Assembly: GCA_016719895.1 (NCBI GenBank)
Contig: JADJYG010000006.1
Location: forward strand, 1-64,000
Reading direction: 5' to 3'
DNA: 64,000 nt
Origin: Saprospirales bacterium
GTDB taxonomy: Bacteria; Bacteroidota; Bacteroidia; Chitinophagales; Saprospiraceae
The position numbers and the translations under genes were made by a program. Shown piece after piece: positions 18,100 to 27,695 of this stretch; position 1 is the first letter of the stretch, and each line of letters begins with the position of its first letter. Under the pieces are notes generated by a model, which saw only the letters and a list, made by a program, of their open reading frames with translations, was not told where the DNA came from and did not search any database.

Positions 18100-20850
18100 T
18101 TAGTTCTTTTGAAACGCCGTCGCTACGATTTCCATCTGCTCTTTTTCGTGTTTTTTCGGATAGCCGGTAGCCGGGCTTGCGGCCGCCGGCCGGCTGATGT
18201 TGGTCCATCCGTATTCCGTTTGGTTGAGTAGCAGGTAGCTCCAGGCGCCCATGTTCGCGGGTTCTTCCTGCACCCAATACAGTTTGGCCTTGTTGTATTT
18301 TGCCAGGAGGGCTTCAAATTGCGCCTTCGGGAACGGATATACCTGTTCGAGCCGGACTATGGCCACATCGGCGCGTTTTTCTGTTTCCTGGCGTTTCAGC
18401 AGGTCGTAATAGATTTTGCCGCTGCAAATCAGCAGCCGTTTCACTTTTTTAGGCTCGGCCTTAGGGTCGTCGAGCAATTCCCGGAAGCGGGCGCCCGTTT
18501 CGAGTTCGCTGATCAGGCCCAGGTTGAACGGTGGGCGGAGTGTGGATTTTGGCGACATCACGATAAGCGGCTTACGGAACGGCCGCGCCAGTTGGCGGCG
18601 CAGGAGGTGGAAAAAGTTGCTGGCGGAAGTGATGTTGGCCACCGTAACGTTGTTGGCGGCGCAGCCCTGCAGGTAGCGCTCAAGGCGGGCCGACGAGTGC
18701 TCAGGGCCCTGGCCTTCATAACCATGCGGGAGGAGCATGACCAAGCCGTTCATCCGCCGCCATTTGGTTTCGGCCGCGAAAATGAACTGGTCGATTATGG
18801 TGGAGGCGCCATTGGCAAAATCGCCGAACTGCGCCTCCCACACCACCAAGGCTTCCGGGTTAGCATACGCATAGCCATACTCAAAGCCCAGTACAGCATA
18901 TTCGGAAAGCAGGGAATTATAGATCAGAAAACGCCCCTGCTTGTCCGCCAGGCTATTGAGGCGGTTGATCCGTTCGAACGATTTGGCATCTACGGGGCAG
19001 GAGTGCCGGTGGCTGAAGGTTCCGCGTTTGACGTCCTGACCGCTCATGCGAACGTCTTTGCCTTCCAGCAGCAGGGAGCCGTAAGCCATCAGTTCGCCCA
19101 GGGCCCAGTCAATTTGGCCGCCCTCCACCAGCACGCGCTGGTTGTCGAGCAGTTTGGATATCTGCGGCAGCGGGTTGAATTCCTTTGGCAAATGCAGCAA
19201 CTGGTCGAGCAACTGGTCGATTGTTTTGCGCGGCAGGCCCGTTTCCGGAGATTCCTGAAAATGGTCGTCGTCGATGGCAAACTTCAGGGCTTTCCAGGCC
19301 AGTTCCGTTTCCTGATACACATAGGGCAGGGGGTTTTGGCGGGCATTTTCGAGCCGGTCCTGCAAGCCGGCCCGGAAGGCCGCTTCCATTTCCTGGGCGA
19401 GCAGAAGGTCCACATCGCCGCGTTGGATCAGTTTGTGGTTGTATAGCTCCCGCGGATTGGGGTGGTTGCTGATGGTCAGATACATATCCGGCTGCGTGAA
19501 GCGCGGTTCGTCGCTTTCGTTATGGCCGTACTTGCGGTAACACACCATATCGATATACACATCCGCGTTGAAGTGTTGCCGGTAAGCGGTGGCCAGTTCG
19601 ACGGCAAAAACGACGGCTTCGGGATCATCGCCATTGACGTGGAATACCGGCGCCTGCACCACTTCGGCCACCTGGGTGCAGTACGTGCTGGAGCGGCCTT
19701 CGTCCCAGCCGGTGGTAAAACCAATCTGGTTGTTGATGACGAAATGCAGGGTGCCGCCGGTATAATAGCCGGGCAGCTGGCTCATTTGTGTGATTTCGTA
19801 GGCAATGCCCTGGCCGGCCAGCGCGGCGTCGCCGTGGATCAGAACAGGCAGAATATGATCGTATTCGGAGCCATACAGGGCGTCGGCTTTTGCCCGGGCA
19901 AAGCCCAGTACGACCGGATCGACGGCCTCCAGGTGCGAGGGGTTGGGCAGGAGTTTGAGGTAAACCGCCTTGTCATGAATCGTCCGGACCTGCGAGGAAA
20001 AGCCGAGGTGGTACTTCACATCTCCGTCGCCAAAACTTTGGTCAGGGATAGTTTTGCTTTCAAATTCGGCAAAAATTTGTTCGTAGGTTTTGCCCAGGAT
20101 ATTGGCCAGCACATTGAGGCGGCCGCGGTGGGCCATGCCGATCACAATTTCCTCCACGGGGAGTTCCGATTCGACGGCCGCATTGATGATGGCGTCGAGG
20201 GCGGGAATAGTGGCTTCACCGCCTTCAAGCGAAAAGCGTTTCTGGCCGACAAACTTAGTGTGCAGAAACTGTTCGAAAACGACGGCGCCGTTTAGTTTTT
20301 GCAGGATGCGTTTTTTCTTTTCCAGGGAGAATCCGTAATCGTCTTGCAGGTTGCGGCCTTCCACCTGGTTGCGCAGCCAGTACAGGCGGTCTTTATCGTA
20401 AATATGCGTGGTTTCAAAGCCGATATTGCCGCAGTAAACCACGTTTAGGCGTTCGACAATTTCGCGCAGGGTGGCATGCGGCATGCCAATTTCAGCGCCG
20501 GCGGCAAACCGCCGGTCGAGGTCGGTATCGCTCAGGCCGTAGTCGGCCAGGGCGAGGTGGGGCTTGCGGTCTTTGCGTGGTTTGATCGGGTTGGTGGTCG
20601 AGAGCATATGGCCGCGGTTCCGGTAGCCATGGATGAGGCTGAGCACGGCAAATTCCGCTGCCACGGGAACCCCCGTGCCGTCCGGCTGCGCTGCCGCAGG
20701 GCTGCCGTTGGCGGAGGACAAGGCAAAGTCAAAACCTTTGAAGAACAACGCCCAGTCGGACTCGACGGAACCGGGGTCGGTCTGCCAGGATCGATAAAGC
20801 GACTCGATATACTGTGGATGCGCGTTGAATACAGCCGAAAAATCTTTCAT
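18100..20850 (-). CDS. sucA: 2-oxoglutarate dehydrogenase E1 component
   Basis: 916 aa, full length. The N-terminal lipoyl-binding-related segment (FNAHPQYIESLYRSWQTDPGSV) is present. HRGRLNVLANILGK, LIHGDAALAGQGIAYE and FVINNQIGFTT are the thiamine-diphosphate-dependent catalytic motifs of this family, and LPHGYEGQGPEHSSARLERYL near the C-terminus is highly conserved. It decarboxylates 2-oxoglutarate and passes succinyl to the E2 lipoyl domain in the TCA cycle. sucB is usually adjacent but is absent here, replaced by the B12/radical SAM and methyltransferase genes on the same strand. A TAATTTTG candidate -7 box lies at 21060-21053 upstream. Confidence 0.97.
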   Translation of the reverse strand: MKDFSAVFNAHPQYIESLYRSWQTDPGSVESDWALFFKGFDFALSSANGSPAAAQPDGTGVPVAAEFAVLSLIHGYRNRGHMLSTTNPIKPRKDRKPHLALADYGLSDTDLDRRFAAGAEIGMPHATLREIVERLNVVYCGNIGFETTHIYDKDRLYWLRNQVEGRNLQDDYGFSLEKKKRILQKLNGAVVFEQFLHTKFVGQKRFSLEGGEATIPALDAIINAAVESELPVEEIVIGMAHRGRLNVLANILGKTYEQIFAEFESKTIPDQSFGDGDVKYHLGFSSQVRTIHDKAVYLKLLPNPSHLEAVDPVVLGFARAKADALYGSEYDHILPVLIHGDAALAGQGIAYEITQMSQLPGYYTGGTLHFVINNQIGFTTGWDEGRSSTYCTQVAEVVQAPVFHVNGDDPEAVVFAVELATAYRQHFNADVYIDMVCYRKYGHNESDEPRFTQPDMYLTISNHPNPRELYNHKLIQRGDVDLLLAQEMEAAFRAGLQDRLENARQNPLPYVYQETELAWKALKFAIDDDHFQESPETGLPRKTIDQLLDQLLHLPKEFNPLPQISKLLDNQRVLVEGGQIDWALGELMAYGSLLLEGKDVRMSGQDVKRGTFSHRHSCPVDAKSFERINRLNSLADKQGRFLIYNSLLSEYAVLGFEYGYAYANPEALVVWEAQFGDFANGASTIIDQFIFAAETKWRRMNGLVMLLPHGYEGQGPEHSSARLERYLQGCAANNVTVANITSASNFFHLLRRQLARPFRKPLIVMSPKSTLRPPFNLGLISELETGARFRELLDDPKAEPKKVKRLLICSGKIYYDLLKRQETEKRADVAIVRLEQVYPFPKAQFEALLAKYNKAKLYWVQEEPANMGAWSYLLLNQTEYGWTNISRPAAASPATGYPKKHEKEQMEIVATAFQKN

Positions 20851-21218
20851 GAATATTCTAAATCAATCTTTTAGAAACCATCTGAAAACCCCTGGCGAGG
20901 CGTAAAGGCGTAGGTTTTGGCGCCGGGCAAGGCTCATTTTTGAGGGAATAGCCTTGTCCTATTGCCGAAAAAATAGCCGAAGTATAGAGGCAAAAAATGC
21001 GTTTTGCCGCCCGGCAAGGGCTTTCAGGCGGTTTCTTAGCCAAGAAACCCGGCAAAATTAGAGGTTTTCGAAGGGAAATGGTAACCGAAAGCGTTTGCAA
21101 TTTTTTTTCCGGCAAATATTATTTTTCCGGCAAAAACACCTACCTTTGCCCGCCCTAAAAAGGGGCCGTTGTTTTTACGGCCGGTTTAACAAAAACGAAT
21201 TAACGATTCAGAACAGAT
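20851..21218. other. divergent promoter region between sucA and rpsT
   Basis: 368 bp without a convincing gene. It holds a minus-strand TAATTTTG (21053-21060) facing sucA and a plus-strand TACCTTTG (21141-21148) facing rpsT, with T-rich tracts near 21100-21125. Minus-strand open frames here have no recognisable protein features. Confidence 0.5.
21141..21148 (+). promoter_or_regulatory. candidate -7 box TACCTTTG upstream of rpsT
   Basis: It matches TAnnTTTG and is preceded by a T-rich tract. It lies 70 bp before the rpsT ATG. The -33 element is not obvious. Confidence 0.45.
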
Positions 21219-21473
21219 ATGGCACATCACCGTTCCGCACTTAAGCGTATTCGTCAGAACACGAAGCGTCGCTTGCAGAACCGCTACTACAAAAAGTCGG
21301 CGCGTACGGCAATCAAAAATTTGCGCGCCCTGAAAAGCAAGTCCGAAGCCGCTGAATTTTTGCCGAAGGTAATCAGCATGGTTGACAAGTTGGCCAAACG
21401 CGGCAGCATTCACCGGAACAAGGCCGCCAACCTGAAAAGCGGCCTGATGCGTTTCGTCAACGGGCTTTCCTGA
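21219..21473 (+). CDS. rpsT: 30S ribosomal protein S20
   Basis: 84 aa, the normal length. It begins AHHRSALKRIRQNTKRRLQNR and carries the basic helical pattern of S20, ending with RNKAANLKSGLMRFVNGLS, where the R-N-K-A-A-N/R-K-S-L motif of the family is recognisable. It binds 16S rRNA early in small-subunit assembly. It is monocistronic: its own promoter region lies upstream and a strong terminator follows 40 bp after the stop codon. Confidence 0.97.
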   Translation: MAHHRSALKRIRQNTKRRLQNRYYKKSARTAIKNLRALKSKSEAAEFLPKVISMVDKLAKRGSIHRNKAANLKSGLMRFVNGLS

Positions 21474-21513
21474 GGGCGTCCGTTGTGTGCCTGTTGCTTG
21501 AAATTCATCTTCG

Positions 21514-21564
21514 CAACAAAAAAGTGAAGGCATGAGCGCGGCTCGTGTCTTCACTTTTTTGTTG
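21514..21564 (+). terminator. strong intrinsic terminator after rpsT
   Basis: A 16-bp perfect stem (21514-21529 with 21549-21564) extends inward through CATGAGC/GCTCGTG to a GCG loop. The A6/T6 tracts inside the stem make it usable in both directions. It ends 35 bp before the next ATG. Confidence 0.8.
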
Positions 21565-21598
21565 TGCGATCGCAACAATTTTAAATGGGTGCCTGAAT

Positions 21599-22681
21599 AT
21601 GTCTGCTGCCACCAAATTCTACCCCTTGCGCGTATGCGATCTGCGGCGCGAATCTCCCGACACCATCTCGGTGGCCTTTGAGGTGCCCGACGACCTGCGC
21701 CCCCTGTTCCGGTTTACGCAGGGGCAATACCTTACCCTCCGCACGGTAATCGACGGCTCGGACCAGCGCCGTTCCTATTCCATTTGCAGCGCCCCGTACG
21801 AGGGCGAACTGCGCGTGGCCGTAAAAAAAGTGCCGGGAGGCCTGTTCAGTACTTTTGTAAACGAACGGCTTCGGGTGGGCGACGAATTACGGGTCATGCC
21901 TCCGCAAGGGCGGTTTTTTACCGAACTGCTTTCGGAGCACAGGCGCCTGTACGTCGCTTTCGCCGCAGGCAGCGGTATTACGCCGGTCATTTCCATCCTC
22001 AAAAGCGTCTTGTACCAGGAGCCCCAAAGCCGCTTTATGCTGTTTTATGGCAACCGGGGCTTCGACCATATTATTTTCCGCGAACAACTCGAAGACCTGA
22101 AAAACCGCTACCCTGACCGCCTCTCGGTACACCACGTGCTGAGCCGGGAATCCCTGGGCGCCGATCTGTTTTACGGACGCCTGAACGCCGGCAAGTGCCG
22201 GCAGTACGCCCGGCTGTTGTTTCGGCCTGAATCCGTGGACGCCTTTTTCCTGTGTGGCCCGGAAGAAATGACCTTCGAAATTAAGGGCGTCCTGGAAACG
22301 TCCGGAGTGCTTCCCGAAAAAATACACTACGAGTTGTTTACCCCCCCCGGCGCACCCCGGAAATACGACCCGGCCGCGGCCGAAACCCCCACGGCCGCTA
22401 TTGAAGCCTCCGTTACGGTTATTCAGGATGGGATGCAATTCGATTTCCAGTTGCCTTCGGATGGGAGCACCCTGCTCGACGCCGCCATGCGCGCCGGCGC
22501 CGACCTGCCGTTTTCGTGCAAAGGCGGGGTATGCAGCACCTGCAAAGCCAAAGTGCTGGAGGGCAAAGTGCGCATGGAGTTGTGTTATGCCCTGGAGCCC
22601 GATGAAATTGCCGCCGGATTCGTGCTCACCTGCCAGTCGCACCCGGAGAGCAAAAAAGTGGTGGTGAGTTTTGACGCCTGA
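21599..22681 (+). CDS. PaaE-like ferredoxin:NADP+ oxidoreductase (FAD and 2Fe-2S)
   Basis: 360 aa from the ATG at 21599. The FAD domain has RRSYSICSAPYEG, and the NAD(P)-binding domain has AAGSGITPVISILKSVL. The C-terminal plant-type 2Fe-2S domain has CKGGVCSTCKAKV (C-x4-C-x2-C) and the fourth Cys in LTCQSHPESKKVVVSFDA. The whole C-terminus closely matches the reductase subunit of phenylacetyl-CoA epoxidase (PaaE). It would pass electrons from NADPH to a di-iron oxygenase. No paaABCD genes are in the window, so the partner may be another oxygenase or hydroxylase. The gene is followed by a membrane TPR gene after 30 bp. Confidence 0.85.
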   Translation: MSAATKFYPLRVCDLRRESPDTISVAFEVPDDLRPLFRFTQGQYLTLRTVIDGSDQRRSYSICSAPYEGELRVAVKKVPGGLFSTFVNERLRVGDELRVMPPQGRFFTELLSEHRRLYVAFAAGSGITPVISILKSVLYQEPQSRFMLFYGNRGFDHIIFREQLEDLKNRYPDRLSVHHVLSRESLGADLFYGRLNAGKCRQYARLLFRPESVDAFFLCGPEEMTFEIKGVLETSGVLPEKIHYELFTPPGAPRKYDPAAAETPTAAIEASVTVIQDGMQFDFQLPSDGSTLLDAAMRAGADLPFSCKGGVCSTCKAKVLEGKVRMELCYALEPDEIAAGFVLTCQSHPESKKVVVSFDA

Positions 22682-22686
22682 TTTAG

Positions 22687-22694
22687 TAGCTTTG
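22687..22694 (+). promoter_or_regulatory. candidate -7 box TAGCTTTG upstream of the TMTC-like gene
   Basis: It matches TAnnTTTG, lies just after the stop codon of the PaaE-like gene and 17 bp before the next ATG. This suggests a very short leader and independent transcription. No TTG at normal spacing was found. Confidence 0.35.
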
Positions 22695-22711
22695 CCCTTT
22701 CGTTTCGCCTT

Positions 22712-24631
22712 ATGTCTTTTTTTACCAATATCCGCCTGCAGAGTGTGCTGCTGTTCATCCTGGCCGTTTTATTGTATGTCAATACCTTGGGCCATGGGTT
22801 TGTTCAGGACGACCCCGTTCTAATTACCCATAACAAATGGGTACAGGAAGGCGTGAACGGCATTCCGGAAATTTTTTCCCAACATTCGTTTTCCGGCTAC
22901 CTGCCGCCCGGATCGCCCGTTGAAAATGTATTGCCGGGCGGGCGGTACCGGCCGATGGCGTTGGCATTCTTTGCCATACTGGTGCAAATATTCGACAATA
23001 ACAGCCTGGTTTTTCACCTCTTTTCGGTGTTGTTGTACGCCTTTTGCGGCGTTTTGCTCTACCGGTTATTCTTGCGGGCGCTGCAACCAGCGGCAGCGCA
23101 ACAGCCGGCCCGGATGATCGCCTGGAGTGCGGCGCTGTTGTTCGTCACCCACCCGGTGCATACCGAAGTAGTGGCCAATGTCAAAAGCGCCGACGAGTTG
23201 CTGGCCATGTTGGGCGCCCTGGGCGCCCTGTACCTGGCGTTTGAAGCCGTCGACCAGCGCAGCTGGCGGTGGGGCCTTGGAGCGGGGCTTTTGTACCTGT
23301 TGGCTTGCCTGTCGAAGGAAACGGCGGTTCCGGTGCTCCTGCTTACTCCCCTGGCGCTTTGGATATTTCGCGGCAACAGCAAGGGGGCTGGCTGGCGGCC
23401 GGTACTGCCGATGGCGGTGGCTTTCGGCGCCTATATGTTAGCGCGCGGAACGGCGCTCGACTGGAATTTTGTGGGCGAGATGGTGCATGACCCCCTGAAC
23501 AACCCCTTTCTGAAAGCAGAGGCCCAGCAATGGGTTCCGTATTCGCCGGATGAACAGGCCGCTACTGTTTTGTTTGTCTTGCTGCAATACCTCCGCCTGC
23601 TGGTGTGGCCGCATCCATTGACACACGACTATTACCCGTTTCAGATTGGATTACACACGCTCGAAGAACCGATAGTTTGGGTGAGCGCCGGCCTGTACAC
23701 CGCCCTGATTGGATTGAGCATCTGGGGCTTGCTCCAACGAAAACGCATCGCTTTCGGGATTTGGTTATACCTGTTGGCGCTGTTGCCGGTAGCCAATGTT
23801 TTTATACCGGTGGGCACGTTTATGGCCGAACGGTTTTTATTTATGCCTTCGGCCGGTTTTTGTTTTGCAGCAGCGCTCCTGCTCGCCTGGCCGGCAACTC
23901 GCTCCAGCCGGCTCGCCCTGCCGGCGCTTTGGCTGGCAGTGCTCGTTGCCGCTGTTTTCGGCACGCTCACCGTATTGCGCAACCCGGCTTGGGCCAGTGA
24001 TAAAATGTTGATGCAAACAGACCTGAAAACCTCGCCGGAAAGCGTCAAACTTCGCAATGCACTGGGCACGGCGTTGCTGACAGAGGCGCTTCAAACGCCC
24101 GACTCGGCCAGTCGGCGCCTGTACCTGCAACAAGCCGAAACCCACTTGAAACTGGCCGTGGAACGGCACCCTTCGTATTACGACGCTATCCTGGCCCTCG
24201 GCGCCACCGTTTTTTATTTGAATAAATACGAGTTGTCCATCATGGCTTACCAACGGGCACTCCAGCTCGCCCCGGACGACCCGAAGCCCAAAACCGGCCT
24301 GGTCTATGCCCTGCGCTACGGCAGTGAGTATTATGCCCAAAACCAACGCAACCCGGAAAAAGCCATGGCGCTCCTTTCGGGCGCCTGGGAAATAAGCCCC
24401 GACACAGCAGTAGCCACGCGTTTGGCTGTACAATACCAGCTGGCAGGGCAGCAAGCCGAAGCCCTGACCTGGCTTGAAAAAGCCCTGGCCCTGGCGCCAA
24501 ACGACACGCGGCTCCGCGAAAACCTGAGCAACGCTTACCGGGCAGCCGGCCAACCAGCCAAAGCCGCAGAAGTGCTCAAGCGGCCGCAATCGTTCACTAC
24601 TTTTTCGCCCGGAGGAAGTGGCGGCAAATAA
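22712..24631 (+). CDS. polytopic membrane protein with C-terminal TPRs (TMTC/DUF1736-like, putative glycosyltransferase)
   Basis: 639 aa. The first 430 residues contain about ten hydrophobic segments. After the first TM comes LGHGFVQDDPVLI, whose acidic pair occupies the position of the catalytic Asp/Glu of GT-C glycosyltransferases, and WPHPLTHDYYPFQI matches the HPLxxDY motif of the DUF1736/TMTC group. The C-terminal third is TPR (residues about 480-630, for example YELSIMAYQRALQLAPDDPKP). Eukaryotic relatives O-mannosylate proteins; bacterial homologues are only predicted. A role in protein or surface glycosylation is therefore inferred. Confidence 0.75.
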   Translation: MSFFTNIRLQSVLLFILAVLLYVNTLGHGFVQDDPVLITHNKWVQEGVNGIPEIFSQHSFSGYLPPGSPVENVLPGGRYRPMALAFFAILVQIFDNNSLVFHLFSVLLYAFCGVLLYRLFLRALQPAAAQQPARMIAWSAALLFVTHPVHTEVVANVKSADELLAMLGALGALYLAFEAVDQRSWRWGLGAGLLYLLACLSKETAVPVLLLTPLALWIFRGNSKGAGWRPVLPMAVAFGAYMLARGTALDWNFVGEMVHDPLNNPFLKAEAQQWVPYSPDEQAATVLFVLLQYLRLLVWPHPLTHDYYPFQIGLHTLEEPIVWVSAGLYTALIGLSIWGLLQRKRIAFGIWLYLLALLPVANVFIPVGTFMAERFLFMPSAGFCFAAALLLAWPATRSSRLALPALWLAVLVAAVFGTLTVLRNPAWASDKMLMQTDLKTSPESVKLRNALGTALLTEALQTPDSASRRLYLQQAETHLKLAVERHPSYYDAILALGATVFYLNKYELSIMAYQRALQLAPDDPKPKTGLVYALRYGSEYYAQNQRNPEKAMALLSGAWEISPDTAVATRLAVQYQLAGQQAEALTWLEKALALAPNDTRLRENLSNAYRAAGQPAKAAEVLKRPQSFTTFSPGGSGGK

Positions 24632-24780
24632 GCTGTTTTTGGGGAGTTGGGCTGCGCATATGCCGCACGTCAAACCGGCGCTGGCCTGGCGTTATCGGTA
24701 ATTGATCGTGCTGGCCAGGCGAATACTTCCCATTTAGCCGCACCAGATTGTCCGGCAACGGAAACCCCATTGCAGTCCAG

Positions 24781-24788
24781 TATCTTTG
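24781..24788 (+). promoter_or_regulatory. candidate -7 box TATCTTTG upstream of ddl
   Basis: It matches TAnnTTTG and ends 17 bp before the chosen ATG at 24806. Its position supports that start over the in-frame codon at 24647, because transcripts from here could not include the earlier one. Confidence 0.45.
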
Positions 24789-24805
24789 CCGTACATATAC
24801 GGATC

Positions 24806-25768
24806 ATGAAAAACATAGCCATTCTCACCGGCGGCGATTCCGCCGAGCGCGTCATTTCCCTTAAAAGTGGCCAGGTCGTTCGTGAGCACTTGCCCGCCGA
24901 CCGTTACCGCGCCTTTCTGATCGACATCCAGGGCGCCGACTGGCACGAGGCAGACACGGGCGCCCCGATCGACAAAAACGATTTTTCCCTGCGCCTGGGC
25001 GCCGAAATCATCCGCTTCGACTGTGCCTTTGCCGCCCTTCATGGCAGTCCACTCGAAGACGGCAAAATGCAGGGTTACCTCGATATGATCGGCTTGCCCT
25101 ACACGTGCTGTGACGGCTATGTGAGCGGCCTGACCATGAACAAACAGCACACGAAATGGTACCTGACCCCTTTGGGCATACCGATGGCAAAATCGGCGCT
25201 TCTGCGCCGCGGCGAGCCCGTGGATACCGTCAAACTCCTGGAGATGGGCCTTCCGCTGTTTGTCAAACCCAATACCCACGGCTCCAGTTTCGGGGTGACC
25301 AAGGTGAAAACCGCCGGTGATCTGCTGCCGGCCATCGAAGCCGTATGGCCCTACGACAAGGAGGCGGTAATAGAAGCTTTTATGCCGGGGCGGGAGTTTT
25401 CCAACGGCGCGCTGCGCGTGGGTGGCCGGGTGCTGGCACTACCGGTTACAGAGATCATCCCGGAGACCGAATTTTTTGATTTTGCTGCCAAATACGAAGG
25501 CAGATCGCAGGAAATTACACCCGCAGACATTTCGCCTGAGCTCAGGAGACAATGTCAGCAGCGCTCGTGTCAGCTGTACGAAGCGCTGAACTGCCGGGGG
25601 GTGGTGCGTTTCGATTACATCCTCGTCGGCGACACGTTTCATTTCCTCGAAGCCAATACCATACCGGGTATTTCACCAGCGAGCATCGTGCCGCAGCAGG
25701 CGCGCGCGCAGGGCTGGGAACTGGGGGCGTTTTTTGCCATGCTGATCGACGAGGCGATAGGTCAGTGA
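24806..25768 (+). CDS. ddl: D-alanine--D-alanine ligase
   Basis: 320 aa from the ATG at 24806. Family motifs include ILTGGDSAERVISLKSG at the N-terminus, FAALHGSPLEDGKMQGYLDMIGLPYT, the KPNTHGSSFGVTKV ATP-loop segment, REFSNGALRVGG, and EANTIPGISPASIVPQQ near the C-terminus (metal-binding N-T-x-P-G). ATP-grasp fold, cytoplasmic. It makes the D-Ala-D-Ala dipeptide for peptidoglycan precursors. Length is normal (about 300-370 aa). It converges on the DEAD-box helicase gene with a 28-bp gap. Confidence 0.94.
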   Translation: MKNIAILTGGDSAERVISLKSGQVVREHLPADRYRAFLIDIQGADWHEADTGAPIDKNDFSLRLGAEIIRFDCAFAALHGSPLEDGKMQGYLDMIGLPYTCCDGYVSGLTMNKQHTKWYLTPLGIPMAKSALLRRGEPVDTVKLLEMGLPLFVKPNTHGSSFGVTKVKTAGDLLPAIEAVWPYDKEAVIEAFMPGREFSNGALRVGGRVLALPVTEIIPETEFFDFAAKYEGRSQEITPADISPELRRQCQQRSCQLYEALNCRGVVRFDYILVGDTFHFLEANTIPGISPASIVPQQARAQGWELGAFFAMLIDEAIGQ

Positions 25769-25796
25769 TTATCGGATAGCGGGGATCGTATAACCG

Positions 25797-27482
25797 TTAA
25801 TACCGCACTTTCTTCTTCCCGCCTCCTTTATCGCCGCCGAATTTCTTGTCTTTGGGTTTATCCGGTCGCGGCATGGCGTCATTTACTTTTACCCGCCGGC
25901 CGTTGATGGTAAACTCTTCCAGGCCCTGGCGTACGTCGCGGATAAATCCGGGTTCGATATCAAAGTGCATATAGGACTTTTTAATATCGATATCGCCGAT
26001 GGCCGGTTTGGGCACCCGGAATTCGCGGGAGAGCAGTTGGAGAAAGTCTTTTTTACTGACGCCGTCCATCAGACCAATATTGACAAACAGCCGCTGCATG
26101 TTGCCGGAGCCGGCGTCGGCGCGGTGGTGCCCGTTTTTCTCGCTTCGGCTCCTGGATCCGATATTGATATCCGGGGCGTTGCGGTAGTACGACAGGAACC
26201 GGTTAAACTCGACGCTGGCGAAGCGTTTGATGAGTTCTTCTTTCGACAGGTCGGCCAGGGCTTCGTATATACGCGGCAGAAAGGGTTCAATCTCGGCGTG
26301 CTGCACCTCCTGATCGTGGATATTCTGGATGATGTGGAAGAGCTGACTCTCGCAAACTTCGAAGCCGGTAGGGATGGCCAATTTTGTAAAAGCCGACTTG
26401 GTGCGCCGCTCGATCTGCCGGATTTTTTCTTCGTACTTGGGCGTCACGATGCTCAGCGAAATGCCGGTGCGGCCAGCCCGGCCGGTACGGCCGCTGCGGT
26501 GGGTGTACACCTCGATTTCGTCGGGTAAGCCGTAGTTGATCACGTGGGAGATATCGCTCACATCGATGCCCCGCGCCGCCACGTCGGTGGCGATGAGCAG
26601 CTGCAGGTTGCGTTCGCGGAAACGCTGCATCACCCGGTCGCGGTCCGACTGCACCAGGTCGCCGTGCAGCGCATCGGCATTGTAGCCGTCGCGGATCATT
26701 TGCTCCGCGATTTCCTTGGTGTCGTTTTTCGTGCGGCAAAAAATGAGGCCATAAATGCCCGGATTGGCGTCTACCACGCGTTTGAGCGCGGAATAGCGGT
26801 CTTCCGAACGGCACACGTAGTAGAAGTGCTGGATATTTTCGTTCGCCTGGTTGCGTTTGCCGACACTTAGTTCGCGCGGGTCGCGCATATATGTAGCGGC
26901 GATGGCGCGCACCTCTTCGGGCATGGTAGCAGAGAACAACCAGATGGATTTGCGGTTTTCAACGGCTTCGAGAATGAGGTCGACGGCTTCTTTGAAGCCC
27001 ATGTTGAGCATTTCGTCGGCTTCATCGAGCACCACACGCGCCACCTTGTCGAGGCGGGCTACCTGCCGCACCAGCAAATCGACCAGCCGGCCCGGCGTAG
27101 CGACGATGATTTGGGCGCCGGCTTTTATTTGGCGGATTTGCGTTTCGATGCTGGCGCCGCCGTACACGGCTACGACTTTATACTGGTGGTCAAATTTGGA
27201 ATAGGTGACCAGGTCGTTGGCAACCTGTACACAGAGCTCGCGGGTTGGGCAAAGGACGAGCGCCTGCACATTTTTTTCAGCAGGATCGATGCGTTGCAAT
27301 AAAGGAAGGCCGAATGCGGCGGTTTTGCCGGTACCCGTATGGGCCAGGGCGATAAAATCGTCGTCGGAATGGAGTGCTACCGGAACAACCAGTTCCTGCA
27401 CGGGAGTGGGGGTCTCGAAGCCTAGCGCTGCAATACCTTGCAGCAGGGCTTCATTGAGGCCCAAATCTTGAAAAGAAGTCAT
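25797..27482 (-). CDS. DEAD-box RNA helicase with C-terminal DbpA-type RNA-binding domain
   Basis: 561 aa from the ATG at 27482, which begins TSFQDLGL; the 30 codons further upstream are not conserved. Visible motifs in order: Q-motif FETPTPVQE, Walker A AHTGTGKT, PTREL, TPGR, VLDEADEM, FSATMP, ATDVAARGIDV and HRSGRTGRAGRTG. Residues about 470-545 form a DbpA/CsdA-type RRM (RLFVNIGLMDGVSKKDF ... KKSYMHFDIEP), followed by a Lys/Gly-rich tail. It is an ATP-dependent RNA unwinder, probably in ribosome assembly or cold adaptation. deaD/csdA is the closest named relative. Confidence 0.93.
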   Translation of the reverse strand: MTSFQDLGLNEALLQGIAALGFETPTPVQELVVPVALHSDDDFIALAHTGTGKTAAFGLPLLQRIDPAEKNVQALVLCPTRELCVQVANDLVTYSKFDHQYKVVAVYGGASIETQIRQIKAGAQIIVATPGRLVDLLVRQVARLDKVARVVLDEADEMLNMGFKEAVDLILEAVENRKSIWLFSATMPEEVRAIAATYMRDPRELSVGKRNQANENIQHFYYVCRSEDRYSALKRVVDANPGIYGLIFCRTKNDTKEIAEQMIRDGYNADALHGDLVQSDRDRVMQRFRERNLQLLIATDVAARGIDVSDISHVINYGLPDEIEVYTHRSGRTGRAGRTGISLSIVTPKYEEKIRQIERRTKSAFTKLAIPTGFEVCESQLFHIIQNIHDQEVQHAEIEPFLPRIYEALADLSKEELIKRFASVEFNRFLSYYRNAPDINIGSRSRSEKNGHHRADAGSGNMQRLFVNIGLMDGVSKKDFLQLLSREFRVPKPAIGDIDIKKSYMHFDIEPGFIRDVRQGLEEFTINGRRVKVNDAMPRPDKPKDKKFGGDKGGGKKKVRY

Positions 27483-27695
27483 CAAAAATGTTGCGTCAAA
27501 TAATAAAAACTGCTCTGGGGTCTTCTCGGACGGTGAGATAAAGCGCGCAAAGATGTGGGTTTTTCCGGACAATCAACAAAATATTTTTAAAGCAGCATTC
27601 CGGGGCGCTAAAGAATCTTGGTTAAATGCCGGGCGAATAATCCCGGTCAGGTTAATTTTATGTCCGCAAACCCACATCACCGCTCCTTATATTCT

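Noticed and set aside
16657..18231. 524-codon plus-strand frame opposite the B12/radical SAM gene
   Set aside because: No domain or motif, Val/Gly/Gln-rich shadow of a gene with clear radical SAM motifs.
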